Assembly (NCBI GenBank): GCA_965243835.1
Contig: OZ251578.1
Location: forward strand, 2,232,001-2,296,000
Direction: 5' to 3'
From: G965202665 sp965243835
GTDB lineage: Bacteria; Actinomycetota; Acidimicrobiia; Spongiisociales; Spongiisociaceae
Length of the DNA stretch: 64,000 nucleotides
Notes under the pieces: generated by a model
Seen by the model: the letters and a program-made list of their open reading frames with translations, nothing else
Told to the model about the DNA's origin: nothing
Databases searched by the model: none
Shown here: piece after piece, positions 54,541 to 63,064 of the stretch
Layout of the letters: the number at the start of each line of letters is the position of its first letter
Numbering within the stretch: position 1 is the stretch's first letter
Program-made: the position numbers and the translations under genes

Positions 54541-54916
54541 CAAAAAAACGACCCTCTTGAATTTCCAAAAAAACCCCTTAAACTGTGGGTGGGCGGGCGC
54601 GGGGGCGGGCGGGCCCCCAAAAAAATTGAAAAAAGTTTGAGAACGCGAAAACCAAACCTAAACCGCGAAAAGCAAACCAGGCTGAAACCCATCGGGCGAC
54701 ACGCCGTTGGAGGGACGGTGAAGGCGACGGAGCGAAACGCGAACCCGGCTGAGAAGCCATCGGGAAACCCAGCCGGGAAACCATCGGGCGGGGGCGCGCT
54801 CACAGGAAAACAGGCACCCGACCCATTCGCCGCCATTAGCCCGATTCTCTACCAAACTCTATTCCGCCCCGCTCCCCGGGTTTCAACCCGCGATACGACC
54901 CCAAAGATCAACTACC
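54541..54916. repeat. Tandem repeat unit 4 (partial, 376 nt)
   Basis: TTGAAT at 54557-54562, spacer 16, TAAACT at 54579-54584. The unit stops where sequence leading into the dnaJ stop begins. Confidence 0.85.
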
Positions 54917-54990
54917 GCCCCCGGGCGGGACGCTGAGCCGGAGCCAGGGCAGGAGAAGGGGCGAAGCCGGGAGGGGGCGGGGCCGGAAGT

Positions 54991-56076
54991 TCAGTCCGAC
55001 ACCTGCTCGCCCCGGGCGGCGGCGTAGCGGCGCAGGCTTTCCTTCTCGGAACGGCTCAGACGGCGGGGAACCTCCACTTCCACCCGCACGAACATATCGC
55101 CCCGTCCGCGACGGCCCAGGCGTCCGGTCCCTTTGCCGCGCAACCTAATCACCTCCCCCGGTTGCACGGCGGGCGGGATGCGCACCTGCTCGGAACCGCC
55201 CTCCAGCAGGGGAATCTCCACTTCCGTCCCCAAGGCGGCGGATGCGATCCCGATCCGGATCTGATGCACCAGGTCCGAGCCCTGGCGGGCGAAAAGTTCA
55301 TGCGGGCGCACCTCCAAGTTCACGTATAAATCGCCGGGGGAGGCCCCCCGCACTCCGGCTTCGCCCTTCCGCCCGATGCGCAAGCTGGTGCCTTGCTCCA
55401 CCCCGGCCGGTACCTCCACCTCTTCCTCCCGTACGTCGCGCACCGCGCCCGCTCCGCCGCAGTCGGAGCATTTGTTCTCTATCAGCGAACCCGCCCCGTC
55501 GCAGACCGCGCAGGCGACTACCGACATCACCGTGCCGAAAACGCTGCGCTGGGCGGCCTGCACCCGCCCTGCTCCGTCGCAGGTTCCGCAGGTCTGGATA
55601 TCGGAACCGGAGCGGGCCCCCGAACCGGAGCAACTGTTACAGGAGACGATGCTCCGGAACCGGACGGTGCGTTGCGCGCCGAAGGCCGCCTCCTCCAAAT
55701 CCAGGTCCAGGGAAACGCGGACATCCCGCCCCCGCCCCCGGTTGGCCTCCCCGCCCGAACCGGCGGAACCGAACAACCCGCTCTCCCCGAACACCGACCG
55801 CAGTAAATCATCGAGCGGACCCCTCCCCGCCCCGCTGAAGAAGCTGGAGAAGTCCCCGGGGAAATCAAAGACATCCCCACGGTCGTAACGGGCCCGTTTG
55901 TCCGGGTCGGAAAGCACCTCGTAGGCTTCCGCCGCGGCGCGGAAGCGGGCTTCGGCCGTCGGGTCGCCCGGGTTGGAATCGGGATGGGATTCCCGGGCCA
56001 GCCGCCGGAAAGCCCGCTTGATTTCCTCCTGCCCGGCGGTGGGCTCCACCCCCAGAACCCGGTAGTAGTCGGCCAT
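54991..56076 (-). CDS. dnaJ: Chaperone DnaJ
   Basis: A 361-residue co-chaperone that delivers clients to DnaK and stimulates its ATPase. The J domain has HPD at 31-33. A Gly/Phe-rich segment (FSSFFSGAGRGPLDDLLRS) follows. Four zinc-finger pairs are complete (CNSCSGSG, CGTCDGAG, CAVCDGAG, CSDCGGAG), then two beta-barrel client-binding domains. It begins 53 nt after hrcA. In Actinobacteria this hrcA-associated paralogue is usually the DnaJ2 type. Its 3' end has been copied downstream at least once. Confidence 0.95.
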   Translation of the reverse strand: MADYYRVLGVEPTAGQEEIKRAFRRLARESHPDSNPGDPTAEARFRAAAEAYEVLSDPDKRARYDRGDVFDFPGDFSSFFSGAGRGPLDDLLRSVFGESGLFGSAGSGGEANRGRGRDVRVSLDLDLEEAAFGAQRTVRFRSIVSCNSCSGSGARSGSDIQTCGTCDGAGRVQAAQRSVFGTVMSVVACAVCDGAGSLIENKCSDCGGAGAVRDVREEEVEVPAGVEQGTSLRIGRKGEAGVRGASPGDLYVNLEVRPHELFARQGSDLVHQIRIGIASAALGTEVEIPLLEGGSEQVRIPPAVQPGEVIRLRGKGTGRLGRRGRGDMFVRVEVEVPRRLSRSEKESLRRYAAARGEQVSD

Positions 56077-56129
56077 TAGTTACCGGCTGAAATTACAGGC
56101 CGGGCGGGCCGGGAAGCGCGGGCGGGCCA

Positions 56130-57254
56130 TCAACCGGAACCGGAGAGGCTTTCATCCAGGTTCTCCCCCACCTGCTCCACGGCGGAAATGGTCCGTCCGT
56201 AATCCATGCGCATCGGGCCGATCACCCCCACCCGGCCGCCCCCGTCGCCCTCCTCGCTCCCGTAACTGGTGGAAACCAGGGAAAGGTCGGCCGGGCCCTC
56301 CAAACCCAGCTCCCCGCCGATGCGCACCGAGGTTCCGTCCGGCATCACGGACAGGGCCTCCAGCAGGGCCGCCTCCCGCTCCAGCACCTCCAGCACCCCC
56401 CGCACCTTGGAAATGTCCCCCCAGGCGTCGGTCAGATAGCTGGCGGGGCCCACGTACAGCCGGCGGTCCTCCTCCGCCACCCGCACCAGGGCTTCGGAAA
56501 CGGCCCGCGTTAATTCGGCCACCGCCTGATTCTCCCCCTCCCCCGCTTCGATAAGCAAACTCTCGGATGAAGCCTCCGGCGCCGGGCCCGGGTCGGCCTC
56601 CGGGCGGACAATCCCCACCGGGGAGTCCACCAGCCGGTGGCGGACGATGCGTTCCGCCTCCTCCACTTCCCGCGGGTCGGCGGAGACGGCCAAGTCGAGG
56701 ATGGTCTGGGTGACCCGGCCGGAGCGGGTAACCACCACCAACAGCACGGCGCGGGCCGAGGTCTGCACCAGATGCACCGCCTTCACGACCTCCACTCCCA
56801 ATCCGGGGTCGGTCACCAGCGCCGGAAACCGGGTAATCTCGCTGAGCAGGGCGGTGGTGGCTTTCAGCAGGCGCCCCAGTTCGGAATGCACCGTACTGAA
56901 AAACTCGGCCACCCGGGTGTCGGAGACGTCGTCGGGGGCGTGGGCGGGGCGACCGAGGGCGTCCACGTAGCAACGGTAGGCGCGGGAGGTGGGGACCCGG
57001 CCGGCGGAGGTGTGCGGCTGCACCGCGTAGCCTTCCGCCTCCAAGACTGCCAACTCGTTGCGCACCGTGGCCGCCGACACCGACAGTCCGCCCGCTTCCA
57101 GGATGGCCCGGGAACTGACCGGCTCCCCGGTGCGTATGTGCTCGGAAACCAGGATGCGCAGTATCTCCGCCTTGCGTTCGTCCATCTGTTCCGCGCCCGG
57201 TTCGGCGCCCGAGTCCGCGCCTGGGTTCGCGCCTGAAATTAACTCACCCGGCAT
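56130..57254 (-). CDS. hrcA: Heat-inducible transcription repressor HrcA
   Basis: A 374-residue repressor of heat-shock genes that binds CIRCE operators. The winged helix is visible as GEPVSSRAILEAGGLSVSAA then TVRNELAVLEAEGYAVQPHT and SAGRVPTSRAYRCYVD. GAF-like and inserted dimerisation regions follow. ATG 57254 is chosen since TATAAT at 57263-57268 lies 8 nt upstream. An ATG at 57185 (MDERKAEIL) is closer to the usual family start and is possible. I looked for a CIRCE inverted repeat (TTAGCACTC type) upstream and did not find one, so autoregulation is not supported here. dnaJ follows on the same strand. Confidence 0.92.
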   Translation of the reverse strand: MPGELISGANPGADSGAEPGAEQMDERKAEILRILVSEHIRTGEPVSSRAILEAGGLSVSAATVRNELAVLEAEGYAVQPHTSAGRVPTSRAYRCYVDALGRPAHAPDDVSDTRVAEFFSTVHSELGRLLKATTALLSEITRFPALVTDPGLGVEVVKAVHLVQTSARAVLLVVVTRSGRVTQTILDLAVSADPREVEEAERIVRHRLVDSPVGIVRPEADPGPAPEASSESLLIEAGEGENQAVAELTRAVSEALVRVAEEDRRLYVGPASYLTDAWGDISKVRGVLEVLEREAALLEALSVMPDGTSVRIGGELGLEGPADLSLVSTSYGSEEGDGGGRVGVIGPMRMDYGRTISAVEQVGENLDESLSGSG

Positions 57255-57262
57255 AGTCCCTG

Positions 57263-57268
57263 ATTATA
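57263..57268 (-). promoter_or_regulatory. -10 box (TATAAT) for hrcA-dnaJ
   Basis: A perfect consensus hexamer 8 nt upstream of the hrcA ATG at 57254; the -35 region is weak. Confidence 0.55.
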
Positions 57269-57289
57269 TTCCCGTACGCCAGAATCAGC

Positions 57290-58250
57290 CGGGAGCAACC
57301 CCCCGGCCCGGACCCCGCCTTGACCCCCCACCCCAACCCGCGGCCCCCATCCGAACCCCGCGCCCCAACCTCGACCTGACCCCGCGCCTTAACCCCCCAC
57401 CCGGATCCCACGCCCACCCGAACCCGCACCTGAACCCCATCCGAATCCCCTCACCCCGCCGCCCACCCGAACCCCACCTTGATCCCCGCCCAAACCCCCC
57501 ACCTTGATCCCCGCCCAAACCCCCCGCCTTGACCCTCGCCAGCCCTCACCCGAACCGCCACCCACCCCAACCCGCACCCGAACCCCCACCCCAACCCCGC
57601 GCCCCCCACCCGAACCCCCCACCCCAACCTCGACCTGACCCCGCGCCTTAACCCCCCACCCCAACCCCGCGCCGCCCACCCGAACCCGCACCCGAACCCC
57701 ATCCGAATCCCCCTCACCCCGCCGCCCACCCGAACCCCACCTTGATCCCCGCCCAAACCCCCCACCCGGATCCCACGCCCACCCGAACCCGCACCCGAAC
57801 CCCGCGCCCCCCGCCTGGACCCCACCCGGACCCCCACCCCAACCCACGCCACCCACCCCAACCCACGCCCGAACCCCCCAACCTGACCCCGCCCCTAACC
57901 CCCCGCCCTAACCCACGCCCACCCGAACCCCGCGCCCGTACCCCATCCGAATCCCCTCACCCCGCCGCCCACCCGAACCCCCCAACCTGACCCCATCCGG
58001 ACCCCTCACCCGAACCGCCACCCACCCGAACCCCGCGCCCGGATCCCACCCGGACCCCACGCCCCAGCCCCGGACACCGCCTTAACCCCTCCCGAACCCT
58101 CGCCCGAACCTAGCCCGGACCCCACCCGAACCTTAACCCCCCCGCCCCAACCCGCGGCCCCCACCCGGACCCCGCGCCCCAGCCCCGGACGCCGCCTTAA
58201 CCCCCTCCCGGACGCCGCCTTTACCCCCATCCTGACCCCGCCCGGGACCC
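57290..58250. repeat. C-rich degenerate repeat DNA, no gene
   Basis: About 960 nt built from variants of CACCCGAACCCC and CCTTGATCCCCGCCC, nearly free of G/T runs on the plus strand. Longer sub-repeats occur, for example a stretch of about 30 nt starting CGACCTGACCCCGCGCC near 57372 and again near 57631. All frames here are composition artefacts. The minus strand has many GGG runs and could form quadruplexes. Confidence 0.8.
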
Positions 58251-58254
58251 CGCC

Positions 58255-58283
58255 TTGAGTCAGCGGGGCGGGTCTGCTAACCT
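58255..58283 (+). promoter_or_regulatory. rpsT promoter, leaderless
   Basis: TTGAGT (58255-58260), a 17-nt spacer and TAACCT (58278-58283), ending 8 nt before the rpsT ATG. It is the best complete promoter among the leaderless genes. Confidence 0.7.
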
Positions 58284-58291
58284 GCGGGGCG

Positions 58292-58597
58292 ATGGCTCAT
58301 ACCAAATCACAGAAGAAACGCAACCGGCAGACCCTCGTCCGCAACCGGCGCAACCGCGCCTTGCGCTCCGAGTTGAACACCCGGGCCCGCGCCGTGCAGG
58401 AAGCGGTGGAGGCCGGGGACGCGGAGTCGGCGGAGACGGCCTTGCGGACGGCGCAGAAACGACTGGATCAGGCGGCGGCCAAAGGGGTTCTAAAAGCCAA
58501 CACCGCCGCCCGTCGCAAAGCCCGCCTCACCCGCCGCGTGCGGTCCATGTCCGTTGCGGCCGCCGCGTCCGTCGCTGGCGACCCCGCCGGGGAATAA
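58292..58597 (+). CDS. rpsT: 30S ribosomal protein S20
   Basis: A 101-residue basic protein opening MAHTKSQKKRNRQTLVRNRR, the diagnostic S20 N-terminus. Helices rich in Arg/Lys/Ala follow (ALRTAQKRLDQAAAKGVLKA and NTAARRKARLTRRV). It binds 16S rRNA during early 30S assembly. The C-terminus carries about ten extra Ala-rich residues. The gene is convergent with holA, a common neighbour, and has a clear promoter just upstream with no room for a ribosome binding site. Confidence 0.95.
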   Translation: MAHTKSQKKRNRQTLVRNRRNRALRSELNTRARAVQEAVEAGDAESAETALRTAQKRLDQAAAKGVLKANTAARRKARLTRRVRSMSVAAAASVAGDPAGE

Positions 58598-58649
58598 CCC
58601 TCTCTCTCGCCGCCGCCGGGCCCGCCGCCCGGACTGGTTTGACAACCGG

Positions 58650-59648
58650 CTAACGGGAATACCAGTTGGCCAAAGCTACGGTAAGTCTTTCCATGGTTAC
58701 CAGGTGGGTTTCCTCCGGCATTGTTTTCAGGGTTTCATCCGCCCGGCGCAGGGCGTCCATCGCCCGAAACAGGGTTTGGGAGGACATCGCCCTCCCCGCC
58801 CGCCAGGCTTTTTTGGTGGGAAAAGCCGCCGGAGAGGAGTTAATCATTTCCGCAAAAGTTCCGATGTCGGGGGCGGAGGCGGCCAATGCCCGCTTGCGCA
58901 CATCATTTTCCAACACCGCGATCAGCACCAGCGGGTGGCTGTGAATCATAAAATTACGCAACAGGCGCAACGCCTTCGCTTTTTCTCCCTTGTCCAGGGC
59001 GTCGGTGTAATCCCAAGTGGGGACGGCGGGACGGTTGCGGAAACGATGCCGGATCATCTCCGGGGTGATGTTCCCCTCCTCCATCTCCAACTGGGCCAGG
59101 GCCTGCTCCATCGCCCCGACATCGGAACCGAATATTTCCTTGAGGGCGTCCTGGGCATCTTGGGACAGGTGTAAATCGCGGCGGCGGACGGCGGCGGCCA
59201 GCCAGTCGGAGGCGTCCTTGGGACGTAATTTCCGGATGGAAACCACTTCGCCCCTGGCTTTGACCGTTTTTTTCAACGGGGCGGCCACCTCCCCGGAGGA
59301 GACCAGAACCGCCCGGCACAGTTCCCGATCCGCGTTGTCCAGCAACTCCGCCAAGGCTTGGGCTTCGGCGGCTTTCAGTTGCTGGGCGTCCACGATCAGC
59401 ACCCCGGTTTTGTCCATGAACATGGACCCGGACTGCAGGGCGGGCACGGCCGGTTCCACCTCCGGGCGGACGGCCTCCTCTCCGGCCGCCGACTGGCCGC
59501 GCCCCGGAACATCCACCCGCACAATGGAATCTTTGGGCCATCCGGCGTCTGCGAACACGGCCGCCGCCCGCTCCAGCATCTGATGCCGCTCCCCCGACTC
59601 GGCCTGGGCGGGGCCTTTGACATGGGTGAGGAAACTCACAGGTTCCAC
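58650..59648 (-). CDS. holA: DNA polymerase III delta subunit
   Basis: A 332-residue clamp-loader subunit that opens the beta sliding clamp. No Walker A is present, as expected for delta. Family blocks seen are the FMDKTGVLIVDAQQL strand, AVLVSSGEVAAPLKKTVKAR, the mid-domain ALKEIFGSDVGAMEQALAQL and the C-terminal collar helices up to VALANWYSR. The start overlaps the reductase gene by 13 nt, so translation is coupled. holA is classically found between comEC and rpsT; here folP, a reductase and two SLH genes sit between comEC and holA. Confidence 0.9.
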   Translation of the reverse strand: MEPVSFLTHVKGPAQAESGERHQMLERAAAVFADAGWPKDSIVRVDVPGRGQSAAGEEAVRPEVEPAVPALQSGSMFMDKTGVLIVDAQQLKAAEAQALAELLDNADRELCRAVLVSSGEVAAPLKKTVKARGEVVSIRKLRPKDASDWLAAAVRRRDLHLSQDAQDALKEIFGSDVGAMEQALAQLEMEEGNITPEMIRHRFRNRPAVPTWDYTDALDKGEKAKALRLLRNFMIHSHPLVLIAVLENDVRKRALAASAPDIGTFAEMINSSPAAFPTKKAWRAGRAMSSQTLFRAMDALRRADETLKTMPEETHLVTMERLTVALANWYSR

Positions 59649-60349
59649 CCTCCCCCCACATGTAGGAACGCCCCGGTCACGTAGTCGGCCTGCGGGCCGA
59701 GCAGGTAATCCACCGCCCCTAGAACGTCCTGGAACTCACCCAGCCGCCCGGCGGGGATGTCGCGGGGGCGGCCGGGGGGGTCCGAGTCGGTCAGGATGCC
59801 CGGCAACAGGGCGTTTACGGTCACCCCGTAGGGGGCTTCGGTGCGGGCCAGGGTGCGGGTGAGTATCAACACCCCCGTTTTGCCCACCTGGTAGGGAAGG
59901 GTGCGGGGGCTGGCCGCGATCCGTTCCGCCCGCGAGTCGGAAATGTTGATGATCCGCCCCCCGCCGTCCCGCAACAGGGGGAGCATTGCCTGACTGACGT
60001 AAAACGAGGCGGACACGGTGGATGCCAGCTGGCGCTCCCACTGTTCGGGGGTTGTTTCATCGGGGTGGGCGGGCAGGAACTCGCCCACGTTGTTGACCAA
60101 GACGTCCAGCCCGCCCAGCGTCCGCTCCACCTCCCCGGCCATTCGTCGCACATCGTCCGGTCGAGTCACGTCGCCGGACGTTATATGCGCCCGGCCTCCC
60201 TCGTCTCGGACGGCGGCCGCGACTTCTTCGGCCTGCGCGCGGCTCCGTCGGTAATGGATCATCACCTCGTATCCGGCCCCGCCCAGATGGGCGGCGATGG
60301 CCCGCCCCAGTCCCCGGGCCGACCCGGTAACCAACGCCTTCCCGCTCAT
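59636..60349 (-). CDS. Short-chain dehydrogenase/reductase, possibly a pteridine reductase
   Basis: A 237-residue classical SDR. The cofactor motif is TGSARGLG (8-15), the structural motif NNVGE replaces the usual NNAG, and the catalytic Tyr and Lys are in YQVGK. Arg residues after the first strand (HYRRSRAQAEEV) suggest NADP(H). It begins 4 nt before the folP stop (ATGA overlap), and the holA start lies inside its 3' end. Because folP acts in folate synthesis, a dihydropterin or dihydrofolate reductase role is plausible (FolM/PTR1-like SDRs), but this is inference from position. A fatty-acid or sugar reductase cannot be excluded. Confidence 0.85.
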   Translation of the reverse strand: MSGKALVTGSARGLGRAIAAHLGGAGYEVMIHYRRSRAQAEEVAAAVRDEGGRAHITSGDVTRPDDVRRMAGEVERTLGGLDVLVNNVGEFLPAHPDETTPEQWERQLASTVSASFYVSQAMLPLLRDGGGRIINISDSRAERIAASPRTLPYQVGKTGVLILTRTLARTEAPYGVTVNALLPGILTDSDPPGRPRDIPAGRLGEFQDVLGAVDYLLGPQADYVTGAFLHVGGGWNL

Positions 60350-61242
60350 ACGCCCGCCCCGGTTACCGCTGCTCCGGTATCCCCGATTTCCCCGACGGTA
60401 ACGGCCGGGCGGGGCAGGCGTCCCATCAGCCAGGCGATGTCGGAGATGATTTCCACGTCATGTATGCGCAACATGTCAGCCCCCGCCGCCATCGCCAACG
60501 CCGCCAAAGCCGGAATGCGGTGCCGGTCCTCCTTGCGGGGCACCGTGTACATCACCGGCGCCGGCAAGGAGGTGAACGCGCCCAGGTGTTCGGCCTGCTC
60601 GAACTGAACCCGGGCGTAATGCTCGTAGTCGGTGTCGTAGTTTATTCCGGTCCCCGTGTCCAAAATTATCTTGTCTACTCCCGCCTCGGCCAAGGCTCGG
60701 CGCCGCTCCTCCAGCCGGGCGGCCATCCGTTGCGGCTTGCCCGCCCCGTCATCGTACAGGGCGACATGGTGGGGATCGGGGCCTTCGATGTACATTAACA
60801 CGAAGGGGACCTGCGTCCGGGCCGCCAACCGCACCATCTGCGGATGCTGCAAGCCGGAGGTGTCGTTGACCAGGACCGCCCCCGCGCGCAAAGCCTCCTC
60901 CGCCACTTGCGGCCGGAACGTGTCCACCGACACCGCCCACCCCTCCCCGACCAGGGCGGCGACGGTGGGAAGCGCCCGGTCTGTTTCTTCGGCGACGGAC
61001 ATCCGAGGGGCGAGAAAACTGGACGACTGCCCCCCCACGTCTATGACTTCCACCCCCAGTTTCCCGTACCGCTCGGCCATCATAAGGGCCTCGTCGGGCC
61101 CGTCCGCGTAGCAGTCCCGGCTAATGGACTCCGGCGACCGGTTGATCACCCCCATCAAGGTAACCCCGCCCCCGCCCACGGTAACGGTTTCGCCCCCCTT
61201 GTCGCTCTGCAAGGTAACCACCGTTCTTGACTGCCGAACCAT
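60346..61242 (-). CDS. folP: Dihydropteroate synthase family protein
   Basis: A 298-residue TIM-barrel protein of the DHPS family, which joins a pterin diphosphate and p-aminobenzoate in folate synthesis. The pterin-binding opening is LMGVINRSPESIS in place of the usual GI-x-N-x-T-P-D-S-F. Later blocks are EVIDVGGQSSS, VSVDTFRPQVAEEALRAGA, LVNDTSGL and the C-terminal RIHDVE. The Pro/Ser-rich sulfa-site loop differs from the usual, so substrate preference may be altered, as in the divergent FolP2 group. The ATG at 61242 is supported by TAACAT 7 nt upstream; the longer frame to 61359 is rejected. It is first in a folP-SDR-holA run. Confidence 0.82.
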   Translation of the reverse strand: MVRQSRTVVTLQSDKGGETVTVGGGGVTLMGVINRSPESISRDCYADGPDEALMMAERYGKLGVEVIDVGGQSSSFLAPRMSVAEETDRALPTVAALVGEGWAVSVDTFRPQVAEEALRAGAVLVNDTSGLQHPQMVRLAARTQVPFVLMYIEGPDPHHVALYDDGAGKPQRMAARLEERRRALAEAGVDKIILDTGTGINYDTDYEHYARVQFEQAEHLGAFTSLPAPVMYTVPRKEDRHRIPALAALAMAAGADMLRIHDVEIISDIAWLMGRLPRPAVTVGEIGDTGAAVTGAGV

Positions 61243-61249
61243 CCCCCGG

Positions 61250-61255
61250 ATGTTA
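61250..61255 (-). promoter_or_regulatory. -10 box (TAACAT) for leaderless folP
   Basis: Minus-strand hexamer 7 nt before the chosen folP ATG; it decides that start. Confidence 0.45.
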
Positions 61256-61346
61256 CCCGCCGGGGAGCCCGGTGCACACAACGGGCGACCATGTAGGGTT
61301 CCCAAGCCGTCAGGCGACCCCCCGCGCGCAAGAAAGACAGGAACCG

Positions 61347-62129
61347 ATGAATAAACCAACCCGAATAGTTGTCACGGCGGCGCTGGCCGTCGCTCTGGCC
61401 CTGCCAGTGATAGCCCAGGCGACCAGATTCCCGGATGTCCCGGCGACCCACCTGCGGCAGGCCGACATCGCAGCCGTAGCCGACCAAGGCTGGTTCATCG
61501 GGAAAACCGACGGCACCTACGACCCCGAAGGCAACATAACCCCCGGCCAAATGGCCCGGGTAATCGGCCGAATATTCCCCAACGGAATGACCCGCGCCGA
61601 ATTCGCCTCCCTGTTACTGGTAACCAACCAATGGTCCCAAAACGGCAAACCCACATTTACCGGTACCCCCATAACAACCACCACCACCCGCCCCGCTCCA
61701 ACCATAACCACCATCACTAGACCTGCTCCCGCCACCACGCGCCCCTCTCCAACCACAACGGAATCCCCTTCCACCGCAGAACGGGAAGCCCTCGCCGCCT
61801 TACTGGATTCCTCCCTGTGGAGTGCGTCGCCAACCGATGTCTTTGACTGGTCGAACGAACAGGTCAAGACAGTCGGGGAAGAAGCGTTGGAGGACGTAAG
61901 GGAGATGCTCCAAGAAGCGCAACGGATACGCGAGGAGTGGGCCGCCAGAGACACCAAAGACGCCGCATGGAGACTGTGGTCTTGGTGGGATGACGTTTGG
62001 GGTGACTACGAAGACCACCGTTCCCGGAGACCGCAATTAGAAGAAATAATCAGGCGTTTCACCTATGCGGCGGATGGCCTCTCGTGGACGGCGAGTGATT
62101 TTCTCCGCGAAATTTGCGATTGCGCATAG
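61347..62129 (+). CDS. Small secreted SLH-domain protein A
   Basis: A 260-residue protein with a signal peptide (MNKPTRIVVTAALAVALALP, cleavage near AQA). One and a half SLH repeats follow (RFPDVPATHLRQADIAAVAD; GKTDGTYDPEGNITPGQMAR; GMTRAEFASLL). A Thr/Pro-rich linker leads to a charged helical C-terminal domain with many Trp and Glu. SLH suggests attachment to wall polymers, with the helical part exposed. The ATG at 61347 has CAGGAA upstream. It is divergent from folP and shares near-identical first 100 residues with the next gene. The helical domain has no family I recognise. Confidence 0.8.
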   Translation: MNKPTRIVVTAALAVALALPVIAQATRFPDVPATHLRQADIAAVADQGWFIGKTDGTYDPEGNITPGQMARVIGRIFPNGMTRAEFASLLLVTNQWSQNGKPTFTGTPITTTTTRPAPTITTITRPAPATTRPSPTTTESPSTAEREALAALLDSSLWSASPTDVFDWSNEQVKTVGEEALEDVREMLQEAQRIREEWAARDTKDAAWRLWSWWDDVWGDYEDHRSRRPQLEEIIRRFTYAADGLSWTASDFLREICDCA

Positions 62130-62205
62130 TAGTAACCAACAGTTGTCCCCCCCGAGAAACAAAAACCCGGCACAGACAGCAAACGAGCGGATGGTCGGTT
62201 TGCGG

Positions 62206-62211
62206 TACAAT
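62206..62211 (+). promoter_or_regulatory. -10 box (TACAAT) for SLH protein B
   Basis: TACAAT lies 48 nt upstream of the ATG at 62260; AAAGGA near 62242 is the likely ribosome binding site. No strong -35. Confidence 0.4.
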
Positions 62212-62259
62212 GCCTGTCCCCGCTACGCCCGAATGCCCCAGAAAGGAACGTAAGAAACC

Positions 62260-63033
62260 ATGAACAAACCAACCCGAATAACGGTTACGGTGATACTGGC
62301 GGTTGCGCTGGCCTTGCCGGTGATAGCCCAGGCGACCAGATTCCCGGATGTCCCGGCGACCCACCTGCGGCAGGCCGACATCGCATCCGTAGCCGACCAA
62401 GGCTGGTTCATCGGGAAAACCGACGGCACCTACGACCCCGAAGGCAACATAACCCCCGGCCAAATGGCCCGGGTAATCGGCCGAATATTCCCCAACGGAA
62501 TGACCCGCGCCGAATTCGCCTCCCTGTTACTAGTAACCAACCAATGGTCCCAAAACGGCAAACCCACCTTCACCGGCACCACCACAACCACCACGCGCCC
62601 CGCCCCCACCACAACCACCACGCGCCCAACCCCGACCACGACGACACGTCCTATCACGACCACGACGGAATCCCCTTCCATCGCAGAACGAATCGCCGAG
62701 CGGGAAGCCCTTGCCGCCTTGCTGGATTCCCCCCTGTGGAGCGCATCGCCAACCGATGTCTATGTCTGGTCGGACATAAAGGTAAAAACCGTCGGAGAAG
62801 CAGCCATAGAGGATTTTGAGGAGATGTTCCGAGAAGCAGAACGAATAAATGAGAGGTGGGCCGCCATAGACACCAGATCAACTGTTAATAGAATGTTAAA
62901 TTGGTGGTATGACGCGGAGAAAGATTACGAAGATCACCGCACCCAAAGGCCGGAATTACAAGGAATAATCAGACGCTTCCAAAACGCGGCGAATAGTTGG
63001 GAATGGGAGGTGTGGGAAACATTTGGACTATGA
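62260..63033 (+). CDS. Small secreted SLH-domain protein B (tandem paralogue of A)
   Basis: A 257-residue paralogue. The signal peptide and SLH part (to about residue 100) differ from protein A at only a few positions. The Thr-rich linker has a different repeat number, and the C-terminal helical domain (from about LAALLDSPLWSASPTDVY) has diverged to roughly half identity. This points to recent duplication or conversion of the 5' half with faster change in the exposed part. It could work with the giant SLH proteins at the cell surface, but only the shared anchor type supports that. Confidence 0.8.
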   Translation: MNKPTRITVTVILAVALALPVIAQATRFPDVPATHLRQADIASVADQGWFIGKTDGTYDPEGNITPGQMARVIGRIFPNGMTRAEFASLLLVTNQWSQNGKPTFTGTTTTTTRPAPTTTTTRPTPTTTTRPITTTTESPSIAERIAEREALAALLDSPLWSASPTDVYVWSDIKVKTVGEAAIEDFEEMFREAERINERWAAIDTRSTVNRMLNWWYDAEKDYEDHRTQRPELQGIIRRFQNAANSWEWEVWETFGL

Positions 63034-63064
63034 CAGGTGACGGTGCTAAAGGTGCGTGCGAAGG

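Noticed and set aside
52739..54916. CRISPR array
   Set aside because: Units are 376-628 nt with no short repeat-spacer alternation and no cas genes.
52782..54936. Basic proteins read from the repeat units (GTG starts after the TAAACT box)
   Set aside because: The GTG abuts the -10 box, unit 3 is frameshifted, and similarity between units is equal at all codon positions.
57255..57300. CIRCE operator upstream of hrcA
   Set aside because: No TTAGCACTC/GAGTGCTAA pair was found.
57285..58230. Gly/Arg-rich frames in the C-rich region
   Set aside because: Open in several frames on both strands because stop codons are rare in this composition; no start signals.
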